Source: LMUY01 sp965199555 | GTDB taxonomy: Bacteria; Pseudomonadota; Alphaproteobacteria; Acetobacterales; Acetobacteraceae | Direction of reading: 5' to 3' | Assembly: GCA_965199555.1 (NCBI GenBank) | Contig: CBDASJ010000006.1 | Span: 682,001 to 746,000, forward strand | Length of the DNA: 64,000 nt | Shown here: piece after piece, positions 33,171 through 41,193 of the stretch | How the letters are laid out: each line of letters starts with the position of its first letter | Position numbering within the stretch: the first letter of the stretch is position 1 | Position numbers and translations under genes: made by a program | Notes under the pieces: model-generated | Told to the model about the DNA's origin: nothing | The model's database searches: none | What the model saw: only the letters and a program-made list of their open reading frames with translations

Positions 33171-33965
33171 ATGAAGGTTTTTCTCGTTTTCGCCCACCCG
33201 GAACGCCGCTCCTTAAACGGCGCGCTGCGCGACGTTGCCGTGGCCGAGTTGCAGGCACAGGGGCACGAGGTCCGGGTCAGTGACCTTTACGCCGATGGAT
33301 GGAAGGCGGCCGTCGATCGATCGGACTTTCCGGGCGTGGCACCGGACGAGCGGCTGCGGGTGGCTGGCGCGTCCGGCCGGGCCTTCGCTGCCGGTGCACT
33401 AACGGAGGACGTGAAGGCCGAACAGGAGAAGCTGCTCTGGGCCGATACCCTGATCCTGCAATTCCCGCTGTGGTGGTACTCGATGCCGGCCATCCTCAAG
33501 GGATGGGTGGACCGCGTATATGCCTTCGGGTTCGCCTACGGAGTTGGCGAACGGAGCGACACGCATTGGGGCGACCGCTTTGGCGAAGGCACGCTGGCCG
33601 GCAAGCGTGCCATGCTGATCGTGACCGTGGGCGGCTGGGCGACGCACTACGCCCCGCGCGGTGTGAACGGCCCGATCGAGGACATCCTGTTTCCGATCAA
33701 TCACGGCATCCTCTACTACCCCGGCTACACCGTCCTGCCGTCCTTCGTGGCCTACCGCGTGGACCGGATGGACGAGGCCGGCTTTGGGCTGGTGGCGGAG
33801 CAGTTGAAGGAAAGGATGCGGACCATCGAAACCGCTGCGCCCATACTCTATCGAATGCAGAACGGCGGAGACTACCAAGTTCCCAGCCTGGAGTTGCGGC
33901 CAGAACTGGGTGACCCTGGCGTGTCCGGCTTCGCCTTGCACGTGGACCAGGGGCGGGCAGGGTAA
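33171..33965 (+). CDS. NAD(P)H:quinone oxidoreductase, flavodoxin-like fold (NQO1/KefF family)
   Basis: A 264-residue FMN/FAD-binding quinone reductase or modulator-of-drug-activity-like protein. MKVFLVFAHPERRSLNGAL opens it, LILQFPLWWYSMPAILKGWVD and RVYAFGFAYG form the flavin and substrate loop, and ILYYPGYTVLPSFVAYRVDR is the C-terminal part. AGGAACAGACCACC precedes the ATG. It ends the LysR-governed operon; with the MDR enzyme it suggests a response to quinones or electrophiles. Confidence 0.88.
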   Translation: MKVFLVFAHPERRSLNGALRDVAVAELQAQGHEVRVSDLYADGWKAAVDRSDFPGVAPDERLRVAGASGRAFAAGALTEDVKAEQEKLLWADTLILQFPLWWYSMPAILKGWVDRVYAFGFAYGVGERSDTHWGDRFGEGTLAGKRAMLIVTVGGWATHYAPRGVNGPIEDILFPINHGILYYPGYTVLPSFVAYRVDRMDEAGFGLVAEQLKERMRTIETAAPILYRMQNGGDYQVPSLELRPELGDPGVSGFALHVDQGRAG

Positions 33966-34014
33966 TTCGTCCAGTAACTCCTCGAAGGCATCATCTAATC
34001 CGCTGGGCGTGAGA

Positions 34015-34034
34015 GACGGGTATACCCACCCGTC
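34015..34034 (+). terminator. Possible terminator hairpin after the MFS-MDR-NQO operon
   Basis: A 7-bp stem (GACGGGT 34015-34021, ACCCGTC 34028-34034) with a six-base loop lies 50 nt after the quinone reductase stop. It is followed by a weak pyrimidine stretch (CTGCCTTCTT). The T-run is poor, so termination efficiency is doubtful. Confidence 0.35.
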
Positions 34035-34061
34035 GCTGCCTTCTTATAAAGGAACGTAGAA

Positions 34062-34118
34062 CGGGAAAGCCACGACCCCCTGTGAGGCAGGGCAGCACGA
34101 ACAGGTGGCGCTTTCCCG
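34062..34118. repeat. Imperfect inverted repeat in the intergenic gap
   Basis: CGGGAAAGCCAC at 34062-34073 pairs with GTGGCGCTTTCCCG at 34105-34118 except for a two-base bulge; the arms are 31 nt apart. It lies in the 199-nt gap between convergent genes. It may be part of an RNA structure ending either transcript, or a relic of a small repeat element. Confidence 0.35.
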
Positions 34119-34164
34119 GAACCTGTTTCCAAAACGTACCACCAGAACTCGCCACCCGCTCCTG

Positions 34165-35913
34165 TCACAGCATCCGCTTCAGAAACGCCGCCACCAGCGC
34201 ATACGCTTTGGCGCGGTCCTCTGGTCGGATGAAGCCGTGGCCGGCATAGGTAAAGGTTTCGAACTCCACCGTCCGGCCGCGATCGCGCAGGGCTGCGACG
34301 ATCTGCTCGCTTTCCCGGTAGGGCACGCGCGGGTCACGAGTGCCGTGCAGCACCAGCAGCGGCACGGTCATGGCGTCGACCTGGCGGATGGGGGAGATGC
34401 GCGCGAACAGCGCGGCGTCGCGCACCGGGTCGCCGTACTCCCGGCTTCGATGCGCGCGGCGCCACGGGCCGGTTTCCGCCAGCAGCGTGGTGAAGTCGGC
34501 GATGCCGTAGTAGTCGACGGCCGTGCGCCACAGCGTGGGATACTCGCCAACGGCGGCCAGCACCATGTAGCCGCCATAGGATTGCCCCATGATGCCGATC
34601 CGTGCCGGGTCGATCCCCGGCTGCGCCACCAGCCAGGCATGCGCGGCGGCCAGGTCGTGCACGGTGTCCAGCCGGGCACCGACGTCGTCGCTGGCCGTTG
34701 CCGTCCGGCCATAGCCGGTGCTGCCGCGCACGTTGGGCATCAGCACGGCATAGCCCTGGGCCAGCAGCATCTGCATGTCGCTGCGGAAATTGGCGCGGGT
34801 TTGCCCGGCCGGGCCGCCATGCACCCACACCACCACGGGCCACCCTGCCGCGGGCGCCGTGCCGTTCGGCCGGGCAAACCAGCCCGGCGTCGCCCGGCCG
34901 TCGAAGCTGGTCCATTCCACCAGGTCGAACGCCACCAGCCCCGCCGGCGCCTCCGGCAGCCAAACCGGCCGTGCCTGCCGGGTGGCGGGGTCCACCAGGT
35001 AGATGCCGGACGGCGTGGTCGGGCCGCTGGCCGACAGCGCCAGCAGCGCGCCGTCCGGCGACCAGGCCAACTCACCGGCTACTCCGTGCGGCAACCCGGA
35101 CACCACCCCGCGCTCGCTGCCAACCGGACCGACCCGGACCACCGCATAGCCGCGGTCGTTTTCCACCGTCGCCAGCACCGCATCACCCGGCGCAAGCGAC
35201 CATGCCTCGACATCCCACCCGGCGGCCGCGGCCACCGGGGTGACGGCGCCGCTGTCGGCGTCGATGCGGCACAACGCCAGGAACTCGCCGCCGCCGTCGG
35301 ACAGCGCCATCAGGTCGCCGCCCTTGGTCCACCGCGCCGATTTCACCGCCATCGGCCGCGGATGCGGGATCGGCCGCACGCTGCCATCCGCCACGGTCAG
35401 GACCAGCAGAACCTGGTCGCCTTCCGCCTCGTCCGCCACCAGCAGCAAGCGGTCGCCAGCCGGATGCCACGCCGCCACCGCAAGCTGGTGCGTGCCGTGG
35501 AACAGCCGGCGCGGCGGCCCGTCAACGCTGCGCACCAGCACGTCGAAATGCGCCGGGTCGCGGTCGTTGGCGGCGTAGGCGAACTGGGTGCCGTCCGGCG
35601 ACCAGGCGCCGAAATCATGGTTGGCCGCCGGCGCCGCCGTCAGCGCGGCCGGCGCGCCGCCTTGAACCAGCCAAAGCTGCTGGCACTCGTCGCCGCCGGC
35701 ATCGATGCCGAAGATGATCCGCTCATCGCCGGGCGCCCGGCGGAAGAAGGCGATCTTTTCGTCGGGCTCTGCCAAGGCTCGCGCGTCGGCCCCGTCCAGC
35801 CCCATCGCCCACAGCGAGGGCGTGCCGGCGCCGCGCAGGTGGTACAGTGTCCTGCCGTCGCAGGAGAAGGCGGGGGCGGCGGCAGCGCCGATGGCAGCGT
35901 ATGGGGCGGTCAT
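34165..35913 (-). CDS. S9-family (prolyl oligopeptidase/acylaminoacyl-peptidase-like) serine peptidase
   Basis: A 582-residue cytoplasmic peptidase with an N-terminal beta-propeller (repeats such as WSPDGTQFAYAAND and WSPDGALLALSAS) and a C-terminal alpha/beta-hydrolase domain. The catalytic Ser is in IGIMGQSYGGYMVLAA, the Asp in LHGTRDPRVPYRES and the His in FTYAGHGFIRPED. VVVWVHGGPAGQTRANF is the oxyanion region. No signal peptide. GGGGAGG lies upstream of ATG 35913. Substrate preference is unknown; homologues cleave short peptides or acylated N-termini. Confidence 0.9.
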   Translation of the reverse strand: MTAPYAAIGAAAAPAFSCDGRTLYHLRGAGTPSLWAMGLDGADARALAEPDEKIAFFRRAPGDERIIFGIDAGGDECQQLWLVQGGAPAALTAAPAANHDFGAWSPDGTQFAYAANDRDPAHFDVLVRSVDGPPRRLFHGTHQLAVAAWHPAGDRLLLVADEAEGDQVLLVLTVADGSVRPIPHPRPMAVKSARWTKGGDLMALSDGGGEFLALCRIDADSGAVTPVAAAAGWDVEAWSLAPGDAVLATVENDRGYAVVRVGPVGSERGVVSGLPHGVAGELAWSPDGALLALSASGPTTPSGIYLVDPATRQARPVWLPEAPAGLVAFDLVEWTSFDGRATPGWFARPNGTAPAAGWPVVVWVHGGPAGQTRANFRSDMQMLLAQGYAVLMPNVRGSTGYGRTATASDDVGARLDTVHDLAAAHAWLVAQPGIDPARIGIMGQSYGGYMVLAAVGEYPTLWRTAVDYYGIADFTTLLAETGPWRRAHRSREYGDPVRDAALFARISPIRQVDAMTVPLLVLHGTRDPRVPYRESEQIVAALRDRGRTVEFETFTYAGHGFIRPEDRAKAYALVAAFLKRML

Positions 35914-36014
35914 GCACCTATCCTCCCCGGCTGGCGTTGTTGCGCAAGGGGGCGTGTCACCGGTTGAAGACCGCCCGAAAGTGATTAGAACAAAATCGCA
36001 ACCATGGGTGCACG

Positions 36015-37232
36015 ATGGAGCTGCTGCAGAAACTCGAAATCCTGGCGGATGCGGCGAAATACGATGCGTCCTGCGCGTCCAGCGGCACGGAAAAGCGCAA
36101 CTCCCTGGGGGCGAAGGACGGCGTCGGCTCCACCGAGGGCATGGGGATCTGCCACGCCTACGCGCCGGACGGCCGCTGCATCTCGCTGCTGAAGATCCTG
36201 CTGACCAATTCCTGCGTGTATGACTGCCTGTATTGCATCAACCGCCGCTCCTCCAACGTGCGCCGGGCGCGCTTCACGGTGGAGGAGGTCGTCACCCTTA
36301 CGCTCGGCTTCTACCGGCGCAACTGCATCGAGGGGCTGTTCCTGTCGTCCGGGATCATCAGCAACCCGGATTACACCATGGAGCAGGTGGTCCGCGTCGC
36401 CCGTATCTTGCGGGAAGAGCATGGGTTCCGCGGCTACATCCACCTCAAGACCATCCCGGACGCCGACCCGGCGCTGCTCGCCGAGGCAGGGCGCTATGCC
36501 GACCGGCTATCCATCAACGTCGAACTGCCCACGGAGGGCAGCCTTGCCGCGCTCGCCCCGGAAAAGGACCTGCCGGGCATCCGCCGCTCCATGGGCCGCA
36601 TGCGGCTGCGCATCGACGAGGCCAAGGCGGAGCGCAAGGGGCCGCGCTTCGCCCCCGCCGGGCAAAGCACGCAGGTGATCGTCGGGGCGGACAGCAGTTC
36701 GGATCGCGACATCCTGGCGATGAGCACGAACCTGTACGGCGCCTACGGCCTGCGCCGCGTGTATTACTCCGCGTTCAGCCCGATCCCGGACGCCTCCGCC
36801 AGCCTGCCGCCCGACCACGCGCCGCTGGTGCGGGAGCATCGGCTGTATCAGGCGGATTGGCTGATGCGGTTCTACGGCTTTTCCGCGCCGGAGCTGGAAA
36901 CCGATAAGGCAGGCAATCTGGACCTGTCGGTGGACCCCAAGCTGTCCTGGGCGCTGGCGCATCGCGAGCAGTTTCCCGTCGACGTGAACACCGCGCCCAA
37001 GGAGATGCTGCTGCGCATCCCCGGCATCGGCGTGAAATCGGTCAACGCCATCCTGCGCGCCCGCCGCCATCGCCGCCTGCGCATGGACGATCTGGCACGG
37101 TTGCGGCTGCCGCTGGCGAAGATTAGCGCCTTTGTCACCGCGTCCGGCCATTCCGGCGGGGCCGGGCTGGATAGTGAGCGGCTGCGCCAACGCCTGCTCC
37201 CCCGCCCGGCGCAGGCCGATCTGTTCGGATGA
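36015..37232 (+). CDS. Radical SAM protein with helix-hairpin-helix domain, UDG-linked type
   Basis: A 405-residue radical SAM enzyme with the cluster motif C67-x3-C71-x2-C74 (TNSCVYDCLYCINRRSS). The middle has FLSSGIISNPDYTMEQVVRV and HLKTIPDADPALL. The C-terminus ends in a helix-hairpin-helix unit at about 322-365 (VDVNTAPKEMLLRIPGIGVK), a DNA-binding element. This is the family described as a putative DNA modification/repair radical SAM protein that is genomically linked to a uracil-DNA-glycosylase-like gene; its reaction is not known to me. Its TGA overlaps the ATG of the UdgX fusion gene. Confidence 0.88.
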   Translation: MELLQKLEILADAAKYDASCASSGTEKRNSLGAKDGVGSTEGMGICHAYAPDGRCISLLKILLTNSCVYDCLYCINRRSSNVRRARFTVEEVVTLTLGFYRRNCIEGLFLSSGIISNPDYTMEQVVRVARILREEHGFRGYIHLKTIPDADPALLAEAGRYADRLSINVELPTEGSLAALAPEKDLPGIRRSMGRMRLRIDEAKAERKGPRFAPAGQSTQVIVGADSSSDRDILAMSTNLYGAYGLRRVYYSAFSPIPDASASLPPDHAPLVREHRLYQADWLMRFYGFSAPELETDKAGNLDLSVDPKLSWALAHREQFPVDVNTAPKEMLLRIPGIGVKSVNAILRARRHRRLRMDDLARLRLPLAKISAFVTASGHSGGAGLDSERLRQRLLPRPAQADLFG

Positions 37233-38674
37233 GCCACAGCGTCGTCCTGCCGCACGAGGTGGACTGGGGCGGTTGGCGGGACGCGGCGCGACGGCTGGCC
37301 CTGGCCGGCGTGCCGCCGGAGGACGTCGTATGGTCCGTCCGGGCGCCGGACGACTTGTTCGCCGCGGAAGGCACGGAGGAGGCTGCCGCGCCAGCCGCTA
37401 CCGGCGCCACCTTCAACGTGCCCCGCGCGCTGGTGGATCTGGCGCAGACAGCCATCCAGGCCCGTGAGCCGGCCCGGTTCACCCTGCTGTATCGCCTGCT
37501 TTGGCGCGCCCATGGCGGCGAGCGGCATTTGCTGGACCAGGTGACCGACCCGGAAGTGCAGCGCGCCAACCGCCTGGCGCAGGCGGTGCGGCGCGACACG
37601 CACAAGATGCGCGCCTTTGTCCGCTTCCGTGAGGTGGGCGAGCCCGAAGGCACACGCTACGTCGCCTGGTTCGAACCGGACCACTTCATCCTGGAAGCCA
37701 ACGCGGCGTTCTTCGTGCGGCGCTTCGCCACCATGGTGTGGTCGATCCTGACGCCCTATCGCAGCGTGCACTGGAACGGCGAGGAGCTCAGCTTCACCGC
37801 CGGCGCGTCCCGAGCCGACATTCCGGACGACGACCGGCTGGAAGCCTATTGGCGCGCATATTTCAGCAGCATCTTCAACCCGGCAAGGCTGAAGATCGGC
37901 GCGATGACGTCCGAAATGCCGCGGAAATACTGGCGCAACCTGCCGGAAGCCGCTGCGATCCCGGAGCTGATCCGCAACGCCGCGTCCCGTGTGGCAACCA
38001 TGGTGGAGACACCCGTGATCTCACCCGCGAAACCCGCCCGTGCCCCGGCCGCTGCGGCGCCGCCAACGCTGGACCATCTGCCCGACACGCCGCTGCGCCG
38101 GGCCGCACTGGAAGCGGCCGGCTGCCGCGCCTGCAAATTGTGGGAGCCGGCAACCCAGACCGTGTTCGGCGAAGGCCCGGCGGATGCGCGGCTGATGTTC
38201 GTGGGCGAGCAGCCGGGCGACCAGGAGGACCTCGCAGGCCGGCCTTTCGTTGGGCCAGCCGGGCGATTGTTCGACACCGCCCTGGCGGACGCCGGCATCG
38301 ACCGAACCACCGCCTACGTCACCAACGCGGTCAAGCACTTCAAATTCGAGCCGCGCGGCAAACGGCGCATCCACGCCAAGCCCGATAGCGGCGACATCGA
38401 AGCCTGCAAGTTCTGGCTGGAATTGGAGCGGCGGGAAATCCGCCCGGCCTTGACGGTGCTGCTGGGCGCCTCCGCAGCGCGGGCGGTGCTGGGGCGCACG
38501 GTCACCATCTCGCGCGAGCGCAGCCGACCGATCGCGCTGGACGGCAACAGCCAGGCCCTGGTGACGGTGCACCCGTCCTACCTGCTGCGGCTGCCGGATG
38601 AGGAAAGCAAGCAGCGCGAATACGCCGCCTTCGTCGCCGACCTGCGCCAGGCCGCCGAACTGGTGGTGGCCTGA
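37229..38674 (+). CDS. udgX: DUF4130-UdgX fusion: covalent uracil-DNA-binding protein
   Basis: A 481-residue protein with two parts. Residues about 1-240 form a DUF4130-type domain (FTLLYRLLWRAHGGERHLLD; RDTHKMRAFVRFRE), a family always found beside the radical SAM partner. Residues about 280-481 form a UdgX uracil-DNA glycosylase. It has C-x2-C of the iron-sulphur cluster (GCRACKLW), motif A GEQPGDQEDLAGRPFVGPAG (G326-G330 onward), the diagnostic loop KRRIH at 378-382, and VHPSYLLRL. In characterised UdgX the His of KRRIH becomes covalently linked to the abasic site after uracil removal; H382 is the equivalent. ATG 37229 overlaps the radical SAM stop, so both are made together. Confidence 0.92.
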   Translation: MSHSVVLPHEVDWGGWRDAARRLALAGVPPEDVVWSVRAPDDLFAAEGTEEAAAPAATGATFNVPRALVDLAQTAIQAREPARFTLLYRLLWRAHGGERHLLDQVTDPEVQRANRLAQAVRRDTHKMRAFVRFREVGEPEGTRYVAWFEPDHFILEANAAFFVRRFATMVWSILTPYRSVHWNGEELSFTAGASRADIPDDDRLEAYWRAYFSSIFNPARLKIGAMTSEMPRKYWRNLPEAAAIPELIRNAASRVATMVETPVISPAKPARAPAAAAPPTLDHLPDTPLRRAALEAAGCRACKLWEPATQTVFGEGPADARLMFVGEQPGDQEDLAGRPFVGPAGRLFDTALADAGIDRTTAYVTNAVKHFKFEPRGKRRIHAKPDSGDIEACKFWLELERREIRPALTVLLGASAARAVLGRTVTISRERSRPIALDGNSQALVTVHPSYLLRLPDEESKQREYAAFVADLRQAAELVVA

Positions 38675-38680
38675 TCCGCC

Positions 38681-38920
38681 TCAGTAGGTGATCGTCACCA
38701 CGGGCCGCCCAGCGCCGCCTGCAAGGTCGAAGCTCGGCTGATCCAGGTTGCCGGACTGCACGGTCCGCGGGATCTCCTGGCAGGACGTATCGTTGCAGCG
38801 GGCCAGCACCGTCGCGGAAACGCTGATCGCCGCACGGTCCGTCGGGATTGCCGCCTGGACCGCGACCGACGCAACGAGTGACATCGCCATGGCCGCAACG
38901 CCGGTGCGGAAGACGGCCAT
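38681..38920 (-). CDS. Small secreted protein of unknown function
   Basis: A 79-residue protein with a signal peptide (MAVFRTGVAAMAMSLVASV then AVQA). The short mature part has one Cys pair (ARCNDTSCQE), suggesting a periplasmic disulphide, and ends in VVTITY. I do not know the family. ATG 38920 (or GTG 38923) overlaps a TGA in the alternative reading frame of the preceding glycine-rich lipoprotein gene. If that gene is frameshift-corrected, the two would be translationally coupled. It is convergent with udgX, 6 nt apart. Confidence 0.55.
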   Translation of the reverse strand: MAVFRTGVAAMAMSLVASVAVQAAIPTDRAAISVSATVLARCNDTSCQEIPRTVQSGNLDQPSFDLAGGAGRPVVTITY

Positions 38921-38965
38921 CACCGCCGCCCGCCGCCCCGAAAACCTCCACCGCCGTGGAAGCCT

Positions 38966-39565
38966 TCACCGCCGCGGAAACCCTCGCCAGCCGCCCCGGA
39001 AGCCGCCGTCACGGAAGCCGCCGTCACGGAAGCCGCCACCGCGGAACCCATCGTGGAAGCCATAGCCGCCCCGGAAGCCACCGCCATAGAAGCCGCGCCC
39101 GTAGAAGCCGCCGCCAAAGAAGCCTATGCCGAAATAGTCGCCGTAGAGCCAAGGATATGTGTCGCCGAAGCCGTAATAGATCGGATAGGCCGAGTAGTAG
39201 CCGTAATAAAGCGGCTGAACCGGGGCAAGCGGCTGCACCACGTCGTGGTGGTCGGCCATGCACCGCAGGTAGACCATGCCGGGGGTGACCTGCACCACCG
39301 TCTGGCCTGCCGCCGGAGCCACGGCCTGAGCCTGGCCGGTCGTGGTCGCCACCGGCGCCGGGGCCGGTGCAGGCACCGTGATGGTTTGGCCGGCGGGCAT
39401 TGCGTCGGCAAAACCGCGACACGTCGCGTCGTCGGCTTGGAACTGCTCCTGCGTCTTGCCCGGGCCAGGCAACGCCACCAAAGGCGGCGGTGGTGGCGGG
39501 GGCAGGACGCAGCCCGCCACACCCGCCACCATCGCCACGCTGCCGATCCGAACTAAACTGCGCAT
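38966..39565 (-). CDS. Glycine-rich lipoprotein, probably frameshifted near its 3' end
   Basis: As read, 199 residues from ATG 39565: a lipoprotein signal MRSLVRIGSVAMVAGVAGC with lipobox VAGC. A Pro-rich segment follows, then TQEQFQADDATCRGFADAMP (common in small lipoproteins of this group). A Tyr/Gly-rich tail ends in GGFRDGG-type repeats, then WRGFPRR and stop. One base over, the repeats continue perfectly (GFRGGEGFHGGGGFRGGGRR) to a TGA at 38920-38922. An extra base near 38985 therefore probably truncates the product, and the full protein would have about 214 residues. Function unknown; likely outer-membrane anchored. Confidence 0.65.
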   Translation of the reverse strand: MRSLVRIGSVAMVAGVAGCVLPPPPPPPLVALPGPGKTQEQFQADDATCRGFADAMPAGQTITVPAPAPAPVATTTGQAQAVAPAAGQTVVQVTPGMVYLRCMADHHDVVQPLAPVQPLYYGYYSAYPIYYGFGDTYPWLYGDYFGIGFFGGGFYGRGFYGGGFRGGYGFHDGFRGGGFRDGGFRDGGFRGGWRGFPRR

Positions 39566-39685
39566 CCCCAATCCTCGCGTCCCTTCCTGGCCGACACCGG
39601 CCGTTGCGGCTCGCCCTCGCATCTTCACGCTTCGCTAAGCCAAATTGCGGGACAATGCCCGTGCTCACTGATAATGGGAGGTATG

Positions 39686-39868
39686 ATGAGCATCAGCGCC
39701 TACGCCTCGTCTTTGGCTATCCCGCCCTATCCCGGGCCGACTGCGCGGACACCCGACGTGAAGCCGAACGCCCGCGATACCAGCCATGTCGATCACCAAA
39801 CGCAGCAAACGTCCGATCGGATCAACTCTTCCGTTCCCAGCACCGGCTTGTTGAACACCGTCGTGTAG
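39686..39868 (+). CDS. Short hypothetical protein (60 residues)
   Basis: An open frame with a strong ribosome-binding site (GGGAGG at 39676-39681, 4 nt before ATG 39686). The product begins MSISAYASSLAIPPYPGPTA and is polar and Gln/Thr/Ser-rich with no membrane segment or signal. I know no family for it. It fills most of the 384-nt gap between two minus-strand lipoprotein genes. The rest of that gap (39566-39685 and 39869-39949) shows nothing I can support. A minus-strand frame over the same region has no plausible start and is treated as shadow. Confidence 0.4.
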   Translation: MSISAYASSLAIPPYPGPTARTPDVKPNARDTSHVDHQTQQTSDRINSSVPSTGLLNTVV

Positions 39869-39949
39869 ACGGAAGCCGCGTCTGGCCGACTGGATCGCCG
39901 TTTGAGGGCACCAAAACCGGCGCCCGGTGTGATCCCGCAACGTGTCCCG

Positions 39950-40174
39950 TCAGGATTTTGGCTTCGGCACGCAGGCGTAGTTGCGCGAAGCCGTCAGCGA
40001 TGCGCCCCCCGTCACCTTGTTGACCTGGCCCGCCGGGCACTTCCCGTCATCTACCAGAACCGACTGCCCTGCCTCCAGGCCGCCGCCGCCGGGTGCGGTG
40101 GACAGAACCGTCGGACCACCGCAGCCGGCCAGCATCCCGACCATCGTCAACAGCAAAACCGTCCGAGCCGTCAT
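39950..40174 (-). CDS. Small lipoprotein (DUF6719-like)
   Basis: A 74-residue lipoprotein with a signal MTARTVLLLTMVGMLAGCGG (lipobox LAGC, Cys about residue 18). The short mature domain reads VLVDDGKCPAGQVNKVTGG then ASLTASRNYACVPKPKS. The VDDG.CPAGQ..VTGG..R.C.P pattern resembles small alphaproteobacterial lipoproteins I associate with DUF6719. Two Cys could form a disulphide. Function unknown. ATG 40174 is chosen because it opens the lipoprotein signal; the frame is open further upstream without coding character. Confidence 0.65.
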   Translation of the reverse strand: MTARTVLLLTMVGMLAGCGGPTVLSTAPGGGGLEAGQSVLVDDGKCPAGQVNKVTGGASLTASRNYACVPKPKS

Positions 40175-40313
40175 GGCGTTTCTCCTGGCCCTCGATCTAC
40201 CGGTCGCAACGGCCGCTGCCAATCCTCCGCTCGGACCGTGATCTTCCGCCGGCCATGCATCCGTTCGCGCTTCCTGGGCTTTCCTCCAGGCATCCTCTCG
40301 GAATCCACCGCAA

Positions 40314-41171
40314 ATGCCGTTGCTCCGCCGTACACTGCTCATGCTGGGTGGCGCCCTTGCGGCGTCCGGCTGCTCGCCCGTCCAGGTCCTGAACGACCTC
40401 GCACCCTCCCGCCTGGCCGCGGACGGCGTGGCCTATGGCGAGGGGCCGCGGCAAACGCTGGACGTCTACGTGCCGACAGGCGTCGGGCCGTTTCCCGTGG
40501 TGGTGTTCGTGTATGGCGGCGGCTGGAAGGACGGCAACCGCGGGATGTATCGCTTTGTCGGTGGTGCGTTGGCCGAGAAGGGCTTCGTCACGGTCATCCC
40601 GGACTATCGGCTGTTCCCCGACGTGCGCTTCCCGAGCTTCCTGCAGGACAATGCCGCGGCCCTGCGCTGGACCCGGGACACGATCGGCCGTTATGGCGGC
40701 GCGCCCGGGCCGTTCTCCCTGATGGGCCATTCGGCCGGCGCCTACAACGCGGCGATGCTGGCGCTGGACCCGCAATGGCTGGGCGCCGTCGGCCTGGCCC
40801 GCACCGACCTGCGCGGCACGATCGGACTGGCAGGTCCGTATGACTTCCTGCCGCTGGACACGGACGAACTGCGGGCGATCTTCGCCCCGGCGCGGCCGCT
40901 GACATTGTCCCAGCCGATCAACTTCGTCGATGGCAAGGCCGCGCCCATGCTGCTGCTGGCCGGCAACAAGGACACCACGGTCGATCCCGGCAACACCCTG
41001 CGCTTGGCCGCGCGCATCCGGCAGGCCGGCGGCTCCGCGCAGGACCGCATCTACCCCGGCATCCAGCATGAGGAGATCGTCGGCTCGCTCGGCGTGCCGT
41101 TGCGCTTCCTGGCACCCACGCTGCGGGACAGTGTCGCCTTCATGGGCGGCGGCAGCGCGCCGGCGGGTTGA
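40314..41171 (+). CDS. Lipoprotein alpha/beta hydrolase (BD-FAE-like esterase)
   Basis: A 285-residue carboxylesterase-type hydrolase with a lipoprotein-like leader (LLMLGGALAASGCSPVQ, Cys about residue 20). The oxyanion motif is VVVFVYGGGWKDGNRGMY (HGGxW with Tyr instead of His). The nucleophile is in SLMGHSAGAYNAAML, the Asp in LAGNKDTTVDPGN and the His in PGIQHEEIVG. It most resembles kynurenine formamidase/BD-FAE and other small-ester hydrolases. Predicted to act in the periplasm, membrane anchored. It overlaps no gene and is divergent from the small lipoprotein. Confidence 0.87.
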   Translation: MPLLRRTLLMLGGALAASGCSPVQVLNDLAPSRLAADGVAYGEGPRQTLDVYVPTGVGPFPVVVFVYGGGWKDGNRGMYRFVGGALAEKGFVTVIPDYRLFPDVRFPSFLQDNAAALRWTRDTIGRYGGAPGPFSLMGHSAGAYNAAMLALDPQWLGAVGLARTDLRGTIGLAGPYDFLPLDTDELRAIFAPARPLTLSQPINFVDGKAAPMLLLAGNKDTTVDPGNTLRLAARIRQAGGSAQDRIYPGIQHEEIVGSLGVPLRFLAPTLRDSVAFMGGGSAPAG

Positions 41172-41193
41172 AACCGCAGCGCCATGGGGTGCC

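Noticed and set aside
34105..35967. 620-codon plus-strand open frame over the S9 peptidase
   Set aside because: Shadow of a gene with intact catalytic motifs on the minus strand.
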